A stretch of DNA of 64,000 bases, taken from Actinomadura craniellae. GTDB taxonomy: Bacteria; Actinomycetota; Actinomycetes; Streptosporangiales; Streptosporangiaceae. The stretch covers positions 158,142 to 222,141 of the forward strand of contig NZ_QLYX01000014.1 of the NCBI RefSeq assembly GCF_003289645.1. Direction: 5' to 3'. Of this stretch, positions 8,759 to 17,228 are shown piece by piece (positions within the stretch are counted from its first letter, which is position 1; every line of letters starts with the position of its first letter). The notes beneath the pieces were generated by a model. It did not search any database. It had not been told where the DNA came from and saw only the letters and a program-made list of their open reading frames with translations. Both the position numbers and the translations under genes were made by a program.

Positions 8759-9583
8759 GTGACGTCGCCCGGGCCCCCTGAGATGCCGAGGTTCGATCCC
8801 ACGGTGCCCTCCGAGGCCCGGGTGTTCAATCGCTTCACCGGCGGCAAGGACAACTTCGCGCCCGACCGCGAACTCGCCCGGCTCGCGCTGGAGATCGCAC
8901 CGGAACTGCCGGTGATATTCCGCGAGTCCCACAGGTTCTTCGACCGCGCCGTCCGGTTCCTGGTCGACGCCGGGGTACAGCAGTTCATCGACGTCGGGTG
9001 CGGGATGCCCACCCCGAACAGCCTCTACCACATACTCCAGTCGATCGTCCCGGACGCGAAGGTCGCCTGCGTCGACAACGACCCCGTCGTGGTGACGCAC
9101 GGGCGCGCGCTCGCCGAAGTCGAGGGCTCCGTCCGCTACGTCCACGCCGACGCCCGCGACCCCGACCGGATGCTCGACCACCCCGACCTCACCCAGGTCA
9201 TCGACCTAGGAAGCCCGGTCGCGATCCTGCTCCAGTCGCTGCTCGCCGTCATCACCGAGGACGACGTCGCCCGCACGACGGCCCGGCGGCTCGTCGACCG
9301 CCTGCCGTCCGGCTGCGGGTACCTGCTGGTCACCCACCCGGTCGGCGACATCCGGCCCGAGGTCACCACGCTGCTCGCCGAGCTCTACCAGGACCAGGGA
9401 ACGATCAAGGGTGAGCGCAAGACGAACGCCCGCCCCTGGAAGGACGTGGAGCGTTTCATGGACGGCCTCCAGCTCGTGCCGCCCGGGATGGTCCCCCTCC
9501 CCGACTGGCGGCCCGACCCCGGCGAGCCCACCATCGACACCTCCGCCTTCTGGGTCATCGGCGGGATCGGCCAGAAACCCTGA
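8759..9583 (+). CDS. SAM-dependent methyltransferase, Methyltransf_19 (DUF574), copy 1
   Basis: 274 residues. Signature blocks are ARVFNRFTGGKDNFAPDR near the N-terminus and FIDVGCGMPTPNSLYHI (SAM motif I), then VDNDPVVVTHGRAL (motif II-like Asp) and YVHADARDPDRMLDHPDL. This family is widespread in actinomycetes, often in several copies, and its substrate is unknown. The GTG at 8759 was chosen because the family starts there and a -10 box lies six bases upstream. First of four tandem same-strand paralogs, each with its own promoter. Confidence 0.92.
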   Translation: MTSPGPPEMPRFDPTVPSEARVFNRFTGGKDNFAPDRELARLALEIAPELPVIFRESHRFFDRAVRFLVDAGVQQFIDVGCGMPTPNSLYHILQSIVPDAKVACVDNDPVVVTHGRALAEVEGSVRYVHADARDPDRMLDHPDLTQVIDLGSPVAILLQSLLAVITEDDVARTTARRLVDRLPSGCGYLLVTHPVGDIRPEVTTLLAELYQDQGTIKGERKTNARPWKDVERFMDGLQLVPPGMVPLPDWRPDPGEPTIDTSAFWVIGGIGQKP

Positions 9584-9681
9584 ACCGCAGACCCCTCGGC
9601 GGCGGACGAAATCGCAGAGTCACCCCGAGTTAGCGAAAATTGAGCAAGCATGTTCCCCCGGTTCGTAGGCGAATGCGGGGT

Positions 9682-9693
9682 TACCATGACCGC
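9682..9693 (+). promoter_or_regulatory. Leaderless -10 promoter element of methyltransferase copy 2
   Basis: TACCAT then six bases then the GTG at 9694. The block GGCGAATGCGGGG just upstream is shared with the other copies, showing the promoter was duplicated with the gene. Confidence 0.65.
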
Positions 9694-10518
9694 GTGACTT
9701 CGCCCGAGCCTCCTGATATGCCGAGGTTCGATCCCACGGTGCCCTCCCAGGCCCGGGTGTTCGACAGACTCACCGGCGGCAAGGACAACTTCGCGCCCGA
9801 CCGCGGCCTCGCCGAGATCTTCCTGGAGATCGCGCCGGAGCTGCCGGTGCTGTTCCGCGAGCGCTGCAGGTTCTTCGACCGCGCCGCCCGGTTCCTGGTC
9901 GACGCCGGGGTCCGGCAGTTCATCGACGTCGGGTGCGGCATGCCCGCCCCCCACAACCTGCACCACGTGCTCCGGCCGATCGCTCAGGACGCGAAGGTCG
10001 TCTACGTCGACCACGACCCCGTCGTGGTGTCGCACGGGCGCGCACTCGCCGAAGTCCACGACACCGTCCGCTACGTCCACGCCGACGCCCGCGACCCCGA
10101 CCGGATGCTCGACCACCCCGACCTCACCCAGGTCATCGACCTGAACGACCCCGTCGCGATCCTGCTGGATTCGCTGCTCTCCCCCATCACCGAGGACGAC
10201 GTCGTCACCACGATGGTCCGGCGGATCATCGAGCGCCTGCCGTCCGGCTGCGGATACCTGCTGATCACCGACTCGGTCAGCGACATCCGGCCCGAGGTCA
10301 CCGCCGCGCTCGCCCGGCTCTACCAGGAGCAGGGGGTGGTCAAGGGCGAGCACAAGGAGAACACCCGTTCCTGGAAGGAACTGGAGCACTTCATGGACGG
10401 CCTCCAGTTGGTGCCGCCCGGGATGGTCCCCCTCCCCGGCTGGCGGCCCCACCTCGGCGAGCCCACCGTCGACACCGCGACCTTCTGGCTCGTCGGCGGG
10501 ATCGGCCGGAAACCCTGA
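9694..10518 (+). CDS. SAM-dependent methyltransferase, Methyltransf_19, copy 2
   Basis: 274 residues, collinear with copy 1 without gaps. It keeps LTGGKDNFAPDR and FIDVGCGMPAPHNLHHV, and the second-strand Asp in VDHDPVVVSHGRALA. It differs most from its sisters in helix positions such as ERCRFFDRA and in LLDSLLSPITEDD, suggesting divergence after duplication. Substrate unknown. Expressed from its own leaderless promoter. Confidence 0.92.
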   Translation: MTSPEPPDMPRFDPTVPSQARVFDRLTGGKDNFAPDRGLAEIFLEIAPELPVLFRERCRFFDRAARFLVDAGVRQFIDVGCGMPAPHNLHHVLRPIAQDAKVVYVDHDPVVVSHGRALAEVHDTVRYVHADARDPDRMLDHPDLTQVIDLNDPVAILLDSLLSPITEDDVVTTMVRRIIERLPSGCGYLLITDSVSDIRPEVTAALARLYQEQGVVKGEHKENTRSWKELEHFMDGLQLVPPGMVPLPGWRPHLGEPTVDTATFWLVGGIGRKP

Positions 10519-10622
10519 ACCGCCGGGCGCCGCCCCTCGACGACGCACGAAACCACGGGATCGACCCGAGGTGGCAGGCGCTGAACAAATCCGTTCGCCC
10601 GAGTTGTAGGCGAATGCGGGGC

Positions 10623-10634
10623 TACCATGGCCGC
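10623..10634 (+). promoter_or_regulatory. Leaderless -10 promoter element of methyltransferase copy 3, with upstream inverted repeat
   Basis: TACCAT-N6-GTG as at the other copies. Just upstream, TTCGCC-N9-GGCGAA (10594-10614) is a perfect inverted repeat ending eight bases before the -10 box. It is nearly kept at copy 4 (TTCGCC-N9-GGTGAA, 11506-11526) and degenerate at copies 1 and 2, so it may be a regulator site. Confidence 0.6.
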
Positions 10635-11459
10635 GTGACTTCACCGGGGCCCGCCGAACTGCCAGGGTTCGACCCCACGGTGCCCTCCGAGGCCCGGGTG
10701 ACCGACAGCTTCACCGGCGGCAAGGACAACTTCGCGGCCGATCGCGAGCTCGCCAAGCTCGCCCTGGAGATCGCACCGGAACTGCCGATGGTGTTCCAGG
10801 AGTCCCGCAAGTTCGCCGACCGTGCCGCCCGGTTCCTGGTCGACGCCGGAGTCCGGCAGTTCATCGACGTCGGGTGCGGCATGCCCACCCCCGACAGCCT
10901 GCACCACGTGCTCCGACCGGTCGCCCCCGACGCGAAGGTCGCCTACGTCGACCACGACCCCGTCGTGGTGGCACACGGACGGGCGCTCATCGACATCACC
11001 GGTCCCGTCCGCTTCGTCCAGGCCGACGCCCGCGACCCCGACCGGATGCTCGACCACCCCGACCTCACCCGGATCATCGACCTGAACGCCCCTGTCGCGA
11101 TCCTGCTCCAGTCGCTGCTCACCGTCATCCCCGAGGACGACGTCGCCACCGCGGTGGTCCGGCGGTTCATCGACCGCCTGCCGTCCGGCCACGGATACCT
11201 GCTGGTCACCCACGCGGTCCGCGACATCCGGCCCGAGGTCACCGCCGAGCTCGCCCAGCTCTACCAGGAGCAGGGGACGGTCAAGGGCGAGCACAAGGAG
11301 AACGTCCGTTCCTGGAAGGAGGTGGAGCATTTCCTGGACGGCCTCCGGCTGGTGCCGCCCGGGGTGGTCCCCCTCCCCGACTGGCGGCCCGACCCCGGCG
11401 AGCCCACCATCGACACCTCCGCCTTCTGGGTCGTCGGCGGGATCGGCCAGAAGCCCTGA
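10635..11459 (+). CDS. SAM-dependent methyltransferase, Methyltransf_19, copy 3
   Basis: 274 residues with TGGKDNFAADR, FIDVGCGMPTPDSLHHV and VDHDPVVVAHGRALI. Over the N-terminal half it is almost identical to copy 4 (for example both read KFADRAARFLV and DSLHHVLRPVAPDAKVAYVDHD), so these two are the youngest duplication or have exchanged sequence by gene conversion. Substrate unknown. Confidence 0.92.
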   Translation: MTSPGPAELPGFDPTVPSEARVTDSFTGGKDNFAADRELAKLALEIAPELPMVFQESRKFADRAARFLVDAGVRQFIDVGCGMPTPDSLHHVLRPVAPDAKVAYVDHDPVVVAHGRALIDITGPVRFVQADARDPDRMLDHPDLTRIIDLNAPVAILLQSLLTVIPEDDVATAVVRRFIDRLPSGHGYLLVTHAVRDIRPEVTAELAQLYQEQGTVKGEHKENVRSWKEVEHFLDGLRLVPPGVVPLPDWRPDPGEPTIDTSAFWVVGGIGQKP

Positions 11460-11534
11460 ACCGCGGAATCGCCGTCGAACGATAATGCGGCACCGAACAA
11501 ACCTGTTCGCCCGAGTCGTAGGTGAATGCGGGGC

Positions 11535-11546
11535 TACCATGGCCGC
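11535..11546 (+). promoter_or_regulatory. Leaderless -10 promoter element of methyltransferase copy 4
   Basis: TACCAT at 11535-11540, six bases, then GTG at 11547. The preceding TTCGCC-N9-GGTGAA repeat (11506-11526) matches that of copy 3 except for one base. Confidence 0.65.
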
Positions 11547-12368
11547 GTGACTTCACCGGGGCCCGCCGAACTGCCGAGGTTCGACCCCACGATGCCCTCC
11601 CACGCCCGGGTGGTCGATCGCTTCGCCGGTGGCAAGGACAACTTCGCGCCGGATCGCGAGCTCGCCCGGCTCGCCCTGGAGATCGCACCGGAGATTCCGC
11701 TGCTGTTCCAGGAGGCCCGCAAGTTCGCCGACCGTGCCGCCCGGTTCCTGGTCGAGGCTGGAGTCCGGCAGTTCATCGACGTCGGGTGCGGCATGCCCAC
11801 CCCCGACAGCCTGCACCACGTGCTCCGACCGGTCGCCCCCGACGCGAAGGTCGCCTACGTCGACCACGACCCCGTCGTGGTGGCACACGGACGGGCGTGC
11901 GTCGACATCGACGGCCCCGTCCGCTTCGTCCAGGCCGACGCCCGCGACCCCGACCGGATGCTCGACCACCCCGACCTCACCCGGATCATCGACCTGGACG
12001 CCCCGGTCGCGATCCTGCTCCAGTCACTGCTCGCCGACTTCGCCGATGACGACCTCGCCACCGCGATGGTCCGGCGGATCGTCGAGCGCCTGCCGTCCGG
12101 CCACGGATACCTGCTGATCACCCACGCGATCTGCGACATCCGGCCCGAGGCCACCGCCGCGCTCGCCCGGCTCTACGCGGAGCGCGGGATGGTCGACGGT
12201 CACCGTGAGAGGGCCCGCTCCTGGAAGGAGGTGGAGCACTTCATGGACGGCCTCCGGCCCGTGCCGCCCGGCGTGGTCCCCCTCCCCGACTGGCGGCCCG
12301 ACCCCGGCGAGCCCACCATCGACACCTCCGCCTTCTGGGTCGTCGGCGGGATCGGCCGGAAACCCTGA
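11547..12368 (+). CDS. SAM-dependent methyltransferase, Methyltransf_19, copy 4
   Basis: 273 residues. It carries FAGGKDNFAPDR and FIDVGCGMPTPDSLHHV. Its C-terminal third (LYAERGMVDGHRERARSWKEVEHF) has drifted and lost one residue compared with the other copies. It ends 10 bp before the convergent phosphatase gene. Same inferred SAM-binding role, unknown acceptor. Confidence 0.92.
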   Translation: MTSPGPAELPRFDPTMPSHARVVDRFAGGKDNFAPDRELARLALEIAPEIPLLFQEARKFADRAARFLVEAGVRQFIDVGCGMPTPDSLHHVLRPVAPDAKVAYVDHDPVVVAHGRACVDIDGPVRFVQADARDPDRMLDHPDLTRIIDLDAPVAILLQSLLADFADDDLATAMVRRIVERLPSGHGYLLITHAICDIRPEATAALARLYAERGMVDGHRERARSWKEVEHFMDGLRPVPPGVVPLPDWRPDPGEPTIDTSAFWVVGGIGRKP

Positions 12369-12378
12369 GGCGAGAACC

Positions 12379-13392
12379 TCAGGTCGACGCGCACGCGGTG
12401 ACCGGCACCCGGCGCGGGCCGGGCCGGGTGAACGGCTGGATCAGGTGGGCGATGTCCCCGGCGCCGTCGAGGCCGGAGATCCCCTGCAACCGGCGTAGCG
12501 CGATCCCCTCGCGCAGTGCCCAGGGGCAGAGGTCGAAGGCCGGCACGCCCAGCTCGACCATGACGGCCTCGGCCACCGCCGCGCCCGCGACGATCTGCCG
12601 GGACCGGGGGGCCGAGACGCCCCGCAGCCGGGCGCGCCGGGCCGCCTCCATGGTGGCGAGGTCGCGGCCGCAGGTGCGGAGCGCGGACAGTTCCAGCCGC
12701 CGGGGGGCGTGCCCCTGGCGTGCGCCGGCCAGGATCGCCAGTTGCTCGAAGGTCCTGGAGGCGGCGACCGGCCGTGCCGCCCGGCGGTCGGCCGGCGGCG
12801 GCAGTTCGGCCAGCACTTCGGCGAAATGGTCGCGGACCCGGCGGCGCAGCCGCTTCACCCGCTTGCGGCCGGGCGGGTCGTCCGGCAGGTGCTCGCGGGT
12901 CAGCCGGCCCGCCCCCAGCGGCAGCGACAGGGCCACCTGCGGGTCCGTCCCGTCGCCGTAGGCGATCTCCAGCGAGCCGCCGCCGATGTCGGCCAGCAGG
13001 ATCGGCCCCGCCGACCAGCCGAACCAGGCGCGGGCCGCCCGGAAGGTCAGCCGGGCCTCGGTCGCGCCGCTCAGGAACCCCAGCCGCACGCCGCCGGCCG
13101 CCGTGACGTGCTCCACGACCTCGGTCGCGTTGGCGGCGTCGCGCACCGCCGAGGTGGCGTAGGCGATCAGTTCGGCCGCCCCCGCGTCCCGGGCGGCGTC
13201 CGCCGCCCGGGCGACCGCCCGGGCCAGCCGGCGCACCGCCGCCCGCTCGATCTCTCCGCCGGGGCCGGTGGCCTCGGCCAGCCGGACGGGGTACTTGACC
13301 CGGTGCACCGGGGTGGGCGGGCGCCCCGGCAGCAGGTCGGTGACAAGAAGCTGCGTCGAACGGGATCCGACGTCCAACACCCCTGCGCGCAT
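12379..13392 (-). CDS. Ppx/GppA-type exopolyphosphatase/pppGpp phosphohydrolase
   Basis: 337 residues with the ASKHA phosphate-1 motif as VLDVGSRSTQLLVTD at residues 5-19, the second glycine-rich loop ILLADIGGGSLEIAYGDG, and a C-terminal RQIVAGAAVAEAVM helix as in actinobacterial Ppx proteins. It probably hydrolyses inorganic polyphosphate or (p)ppGpp in the cytoplasm. It is the short, two-domain form without the C-terminal HD-like part of E. coli Ppx. Confidence 0.88.
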   Translation of the reverse strand: MRAGVLDVGSRSTQLLVTDLLPGRPPTPVHRVKYPVRLAEATGPGGEIERAAVRRLARAVARAADAARDAGAAELIAYATSAVRDAANATEVVEHVTAAGGVRLGFLSGATEARLTFRAARAWFGWSAGPILLADIGGGSLEIAYGDGTDPQVALSLPLGAGRLTREHLPDDPPGRKRVKRLRRRVRDHFAEVLAELPPPADRRAARPVAASRTFEQLAILAGARQGHAPRRLELSALRTCGRDLATMEAARRARLRGVSAPRSRQIVAGAAVAEAVMVELGVPAFDLCPWALREGIALRRLQGISGLDGAGDIAHLIQPFTRPGPRRVPVTACAST

Positions 13393-13480
13393 GGCGCCGC
13401 TTTACCCCGGCTTGACTCCCACCACACACCCGGGCCCCTGGCCTGCGGCCGCTCAGAACAGCGCCGGCCGGCCCTGCCGG

Positions 13481-15661
13481 TCAGGACGCCGCCGGGGCCA
13501 GCCGGCGCTGCTCCAACTCGACGATCTGGCGGGCCAGGGACTGCTCGGAGATGTCCACGGCGTCGGGCGTGGAGTCGGCGAGGTCGCTGCGCCGGGCGTA
13601 GTCGTCGAAGAGCCGAGCCTTGGTGTGCAGGATCTCCAGCATCCGCTGGTCCACGCTGTCGGCCGCCAGCAGCCGGTGTACCTGGACCTTGCGGACCTGG
13701 CCCATCCGGTGGGCGCGGGCGACGGCCTGGCTCTCCATGGTCGGCTTGATCTGCGGCTCGCACAGGATCACCACCGAGGCGGCCTGGAGGTTGAGGCCGA
13801 CCCCGCCCGCCTGGATCTGGGCGAGCAGGACCGCGTGGCCCGGGGCGGCGGCGAACTCGTCCACCACTTCCTGGCGGCGTTCGGCGGCCACGTCACCGGA
13901 GATCGGCCCGAAGGCGCGCGGGCCGAGGGCGCCGTGGACGGCGGCCAGCACGTCGCGGAAGTAGGAGAAGACCACGACCTTGAGGTCGTTGTCGGCGGCC
14001 TCGGCGACGAGTTCCCGCAGCCGCTTGAGCTTGGCCGACCGGGCGGGGTCGGCGTAGGCGGCGCGGCGCATGGCCATGAAGTTCCCCTCGGCCACCGCCG
14101 CGCGGTAGGCGGCGAGGTCGGTCCGGCCGAACTCCTCCCACTCGTCCACCTGGACCAGGTCGGGTAGTTCGGTGAGCACGTCCTGCTGGTTGCGGCGCAG
14201 GTAGACGGGGGCGACGGCCTTGCGGAACACCTGGGGGCCGGCGGCGAGGCCGGCCTGCCGCAGCTGCGGGACCAGGCCGGGCTGGAGGTGGGCGACGAGG
14301 TTGTTGAACTCCTCGACCCGGTTCTCCATCGGCGTCCCGGTGAGGAACAGCACCCGGTCGGTGCGCGCGCACCAGGCGGCGACGGCCTGGGACCGGCGGG
14401 TCGTGGGGTTCTTGACGTAGTGGGCCTCGTCCACCACGAGCATCCCGAGCCGGACGTCGCCGGGGATGGTCATCCGGTACAGGGAGTCGATGGTCGTCAC
14501 CGCGACGTCGCCGGCGCGGATCCACTCGGCGAGCGCCTCCGCCCGGTCCCGGCCGTGCACGGGGTAGACCGCGAGCGTGCTGTGCCGGGCGATCTCCCGG
14601 GTCCAGTTGATCAGCACGCTGGCCGGGCAGGCCACCAGGAAGTGCGTGCGCCCCTCGGCCTTGAGGTGCGCCAGGGCGGCGATGGCCTGGACGGTTTTGC
14701 CCAGCCCCATCTCGTCGCCGAGGATCACCCGGTGCCGGGCGAGGGCGAAGCGGGCGCCGAACGACTGGTAGCCGCGTAGCGAGACCCGGCGGTGGGCGTC
14801 GTCCAGCGGCTGGGCGTTGACCTGGTCGGCCAGGTCGCCGGGGAGGAAGCCCTCGGCGGCGGCGCGGTCGGGTTCCAGGCCGGCGATCTCGGTGAGCAGG
14901 TTGTGGTACTCGGCCGAGCGCAGTTCGAAGTCGACCCACGCCTCGATCTCCGAGACGGGCGGGCGCAGCAGGTCCGCGGTGGCCTGGGCGACCAGCAGCG
15001 GTGTCTGCTGCGTCTCGGCGTCGGCGAGGACCCGCTCGACCTGGGCGGCGGCGTCCTGGGCGTGCCGCCGGCGTGCCGCGCCGGCGATCAGCATCCGCAG
15101 CCGCCCGCTCGCCGGGCGCGCGGCGGGTAGCGCCGCGGCCAGTTCCCGGTCGATCGCCGCCGCGGCGGTGATCGACCGGGGCAGTTCGGGGCCGGCGTCC
15201 ACCAGCCGGTGCAGCGCGATCAGCAGGGCCGTGGTGTCGGGGTCGCGCTGCTCGACGTCGATCCGCACCGAGATGGTCTCGGCCACCGCCCGGGTGAGCT
15301 GTGCGGCGGCGGCGTGCACCTGCCGGGCGGTCTGCGCGCCGATCCCGGGGAGCAGTTGCAGCTGGTAAGGGGTGGTCTCCAGGATCTGGCCCACCGTGGA
15401 GTAGCCGGCCTGCTCCAACAGCCCCAGCCGCAGCCGGCCACCGGTCACGTCCTTGAGCCGCTCCAGCGGTACGTCGCCGAGCGCGCCGCGCGCCTCCCCG
15501 GCCCGCAGCCGGGAGATGACCTCTCCGACCGCGGACCGCGCCCGGGCGTGGTCGGACAGCAGCGTGCGGGCCGCGCCGAGCAGGCGTTCCCCGTCCGCGA
15601 GCAGGGACCTGACCGCTCTGGGCGGCAGGTCGTTCCGTGTCGTCTCCACCAAGCGCTGCAC
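13481..15661 (-). CDS. SNF2-family DEAD/DEAH helicase with helix-hairpin-helix region
   Basis: 726 residues from a GTG start. A helix-hairpin-helix-like stretch (TPYQLQLLPGIGAQTARQVHAAA) lies around residues 98-120, then the SNF2 core: Walker A GDEMGLGKTVQAIAAL, DEAH as VVDEAHYVKN, motif III LFLTGTPMENRVEEF, and helicase-C motifs VVVFSYFRDV, QIQAGGVGLNLQAASVVI and AVARAHRMGQVRKVQVHRL. It should be a DNA translocase acting in repair or chromatin-like remodelling. Single gene; the partner is not known. Confidence 0.9.
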   Translation of the reverse strand: MQRLVETTRNDLPPRAVRSLLADGERLLGAARTLLSDHARARSAVGEVISRLRAGEARGALGDVPLERLKDVTGGRLRLGLLEQAGYSTVGQILETTPYQLQLLPGIGAQTARQVHAAAAQLTRAVAETISVRIDVEQRDPDTTALLIALHRLVDAGPELPRSITAAAAIDRELAAALPAARPASGRLRMLIAGAARRRHAQDAAAQVERVLADAETQQTPLLVAQATADLLRPPVSEIEAWVDFELRSAEYHNLLTEIAGLEPDRAAAEGFLPGDLADQVNAQPLDDAHRRVSLRGYQSFGARFALARHRVILGDEMGLGKTVQAIAALAHLKAEGRTHFLVACPASVLINWTREIARHSTLAVYPVHGRDRAEALAEWIRAGDVAVTTIDSLYRMTIPGDVRLGMLVVDEAHYVKNPTTRRSQAVAAWCARTDRVLFLTGTPMENRVEEFNNLVAHLQPGLVPQLRQAGLAAGPQVFRKAVAPVYLRRNQQDVLTELPDLVQVDEWEEFGRTDLAAYRAAVAEGNFMAMRRAAYADPARSAKLKRLRELVAEAADNDLKVVVFSYFRDVLAAVHGALGPRAFGPISGDVAAERRQEVVDEFAAAPGHAVLLAQIQAGGVGLNLQAASVVILCEPQIKPTMESQAVARAHRMGQVRKVQVHRLLAADSVDQRMLEILHTKARLFDDYARRSDLADSTPDAVDISEQSLARQIVELEQRRLAPAAS

Positions 15662-15840
15662 TCTTTCCGCGGCGGTTCCGGGGACATGATTCCATCACCA
15701 TCCCGTGGAAACGGTCATTTCTCCAAGGTGACCGTGCGCGACCGGCCGGCCACCGGGACCGCTCCTTGTGGACACCATGAGCAGCGATCCCGTCACCGGT
15801 TTCTGGCACGCCTTTTCGTGGACGCCATAGGGTTGTTATC

Positions 15841-15910
15841 TCCAACTAGGTGTTGTTATCGTCACCATAGCCATCGAGTTGGATATTCCAACCCACTAGG
15901 AATGTCCAAC
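15841..15910 (+). promoter_or_regulatory. Operator region of the P450 promoter (polyyne regulon site 1)
   Basis: A perfect 15-bp palindrome GTTGGA-TAT-TCCAAC lies at 15878-15892. On the minus strand it extends to AGTGGGTTG-N5-TCCAAC (15878-15897), the sequence pattern also found before the thioesterase operon, the HxlR gene and the exporter. Extra TCCAAC half-sites occur at 15841-15846 and 15905-15910. The 319 bp between the helicase and the P450 gene hold no gene, only this control region. Confidence 0.75.
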
Positions 15911-15980
15911 CCCCGGAACGCCGTCATCCCTTTTCGGAATGTGTCGTGGGCAGCCGAAAACCGAGCGATCGGAAGTGAAA

Positions 15981-17213
15981 ATGAGTCAGATCGGGACTCT
16001 GGCCGACCCCCTGGACATATTGGGGCGTCTGCTGGCCTTCGACGGGAAACAGAACCCCTATCCGCTGTACGAGGAGATGCGCGCGCACGGCCCGCTGGCC
16101 GACCTGGACGGCGCCCACTTCTTCGTCACCGGTTACACCGAATGCGCGCGGGCGCTGCGCGAACCGGACCTGCTGTCCACCGACGCCGCCGTCCAGGACC
16201 TCAGGCTGCCCGGCTGGCGCGAGCACTCCTCCTGGCGCTGGCTCACCAAGAACATGCTGTTCTCCAACGACCCCGACCACGAGCGGCTGCGCCGCTTCTT
16301 CGGCACCGCGTTCTCCGCCCGCAGCGTCGCCGGGCTGCGGCCCATGGTGGAACGGCTCGCCGACGACGCCGTGGAGCACGTCGCCGGGCTCGGCGCGGAC
16401 GGCGCGGTCGTCGACCTGGTCCCGGAATTCTCCTACCGCTTCGCGACGTCCGTCATCGGGGAACTGCTCGGCATCCCGCCGGAGCGGCAGCCGGGGCTGC
16501 GCGGGATCATCGGCGACATCACCACCGCCCTCGACCCGATCGGCGACCTCCGCCAGCTCGAACCGGGCGACGCCGCCATGGACCGGCTAGCCGAGTACTT
16601 CTACGAGCTCGTCGCCCGCCGCCGGGCGGACCCCGGGCCGGACCTGACCAGCTCCTTCATCCGCGCCCGCGACGAGAGCGACGACATCACCGACGAGGAT
16701 CTCGTCGCCAACCTGATGCTGCTGCTCGTCGCCGCCGCCGAGGCACCGCAGGACCTGCTGAGCAACACGGTGCGGCTGGCCATCGAACACCCCGAGCACG
16801 CGGCCCGGCTCCGGGCGGACCAGGGGACGGCCCCGGGCTTCGTCGACGAGACCCTGCGCTACGACCCGGCGGTGCAGGCGCTGAACCGGGTGGCGGCGCG
16901 GGACCTGGAGTTCTTCGGCGCCACCGTGCGCGCCGGTGTCCCGGTGACGCTGCTCATCGCCGCGGGCAACCGCGACCCGCGCCGGTTCGCCGACCCCGGC
17001 CGCTTCGACCCGGCCCGGACCGACAACCAGCCGCTCACGCTGAGCGCCGGGGCGCACTACTGCCTGGGCGCCGCGCTGGCCCGGATGTCCGCCGAGACCG
17101 TCGTGCCGAAGCTGCTGCGCCGGCTGCCCGGGCTGGCGCTCGCCGAGCCGCCCACCTTCCGCGACCAGCTCGTCCAGCGCGGCCACGACCGGCTGCCGGT
17201 CACCACGGGTTGA
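15981..17213 (+). CDS. Cytochrome P450 with altered oxygen-activation motif
   Basis: 410 residues; ATG with GGAAGTG upstream. The ExxR pair is E290-T-L-R293 and the haem ligand is Cys361 in LSAGAHYCLGAALAR, where the usual FGxGxHxCxG has lost its Phe and first Gly. The I-helix, normally (A/G)Gx(D/E)T(T/S), reads AAAEAPQD (251-258), so the acid is kept but the conserved Thr is Ala255. P450s without this Thr often do not carry out ordinary hydroxylation. In caryoynencin clusters a P450 (CayG) tailors the chain. Here it pairs with the next gene, 15 bp downstream, and is probably a tailoring enzyme of the polyyne cluster. Confidence 0.88.
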   Translation: MSQIGTLADPLDILGRLLAFDGKQNPYPLYEEMRAHGPLADLDGAHFFVTGYTECARALREPDLLSTDAAVQDLRLPGWREHSSWRWLTKNMLFSNDPDHERLRRFFGTAFSARSVAGLRPMVERLADDAVEHVAGLGADGAVVDLVPEFSYRFATSVIGELLGIPPERQPGLRGIIGDITTALDPIGDLRQLEPGDAAMDRLAEYFYELVARRRADPGPDLTSSFIRARDESDDITDEDLVANLMLLLVAAAEAPQDLLSNTVRLAIEHPEHAARLRADQGTAPGFVDETLRYDPAVQALNRVAARDLEFFGATVRAGVPVTLLIAAGNRDPRRFADPGRFDPARTDNQPLTLSAGAHYCLGAALARMSAETVVPKLLRRLPGLALAEPPTFRDQLVQRGHDRLPVTTG

Positions 17214-17228
17214 AAGGAGAAAGCCCCT

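Noticed and set aside
8747..12368. Repeated blocks that might be read as a repeat array or CRISPR
   Set aside because: The periodicity (about 0.9 kb) is that of four paralogous genes with their promoters. There are no short direct repeats with unique spacers.
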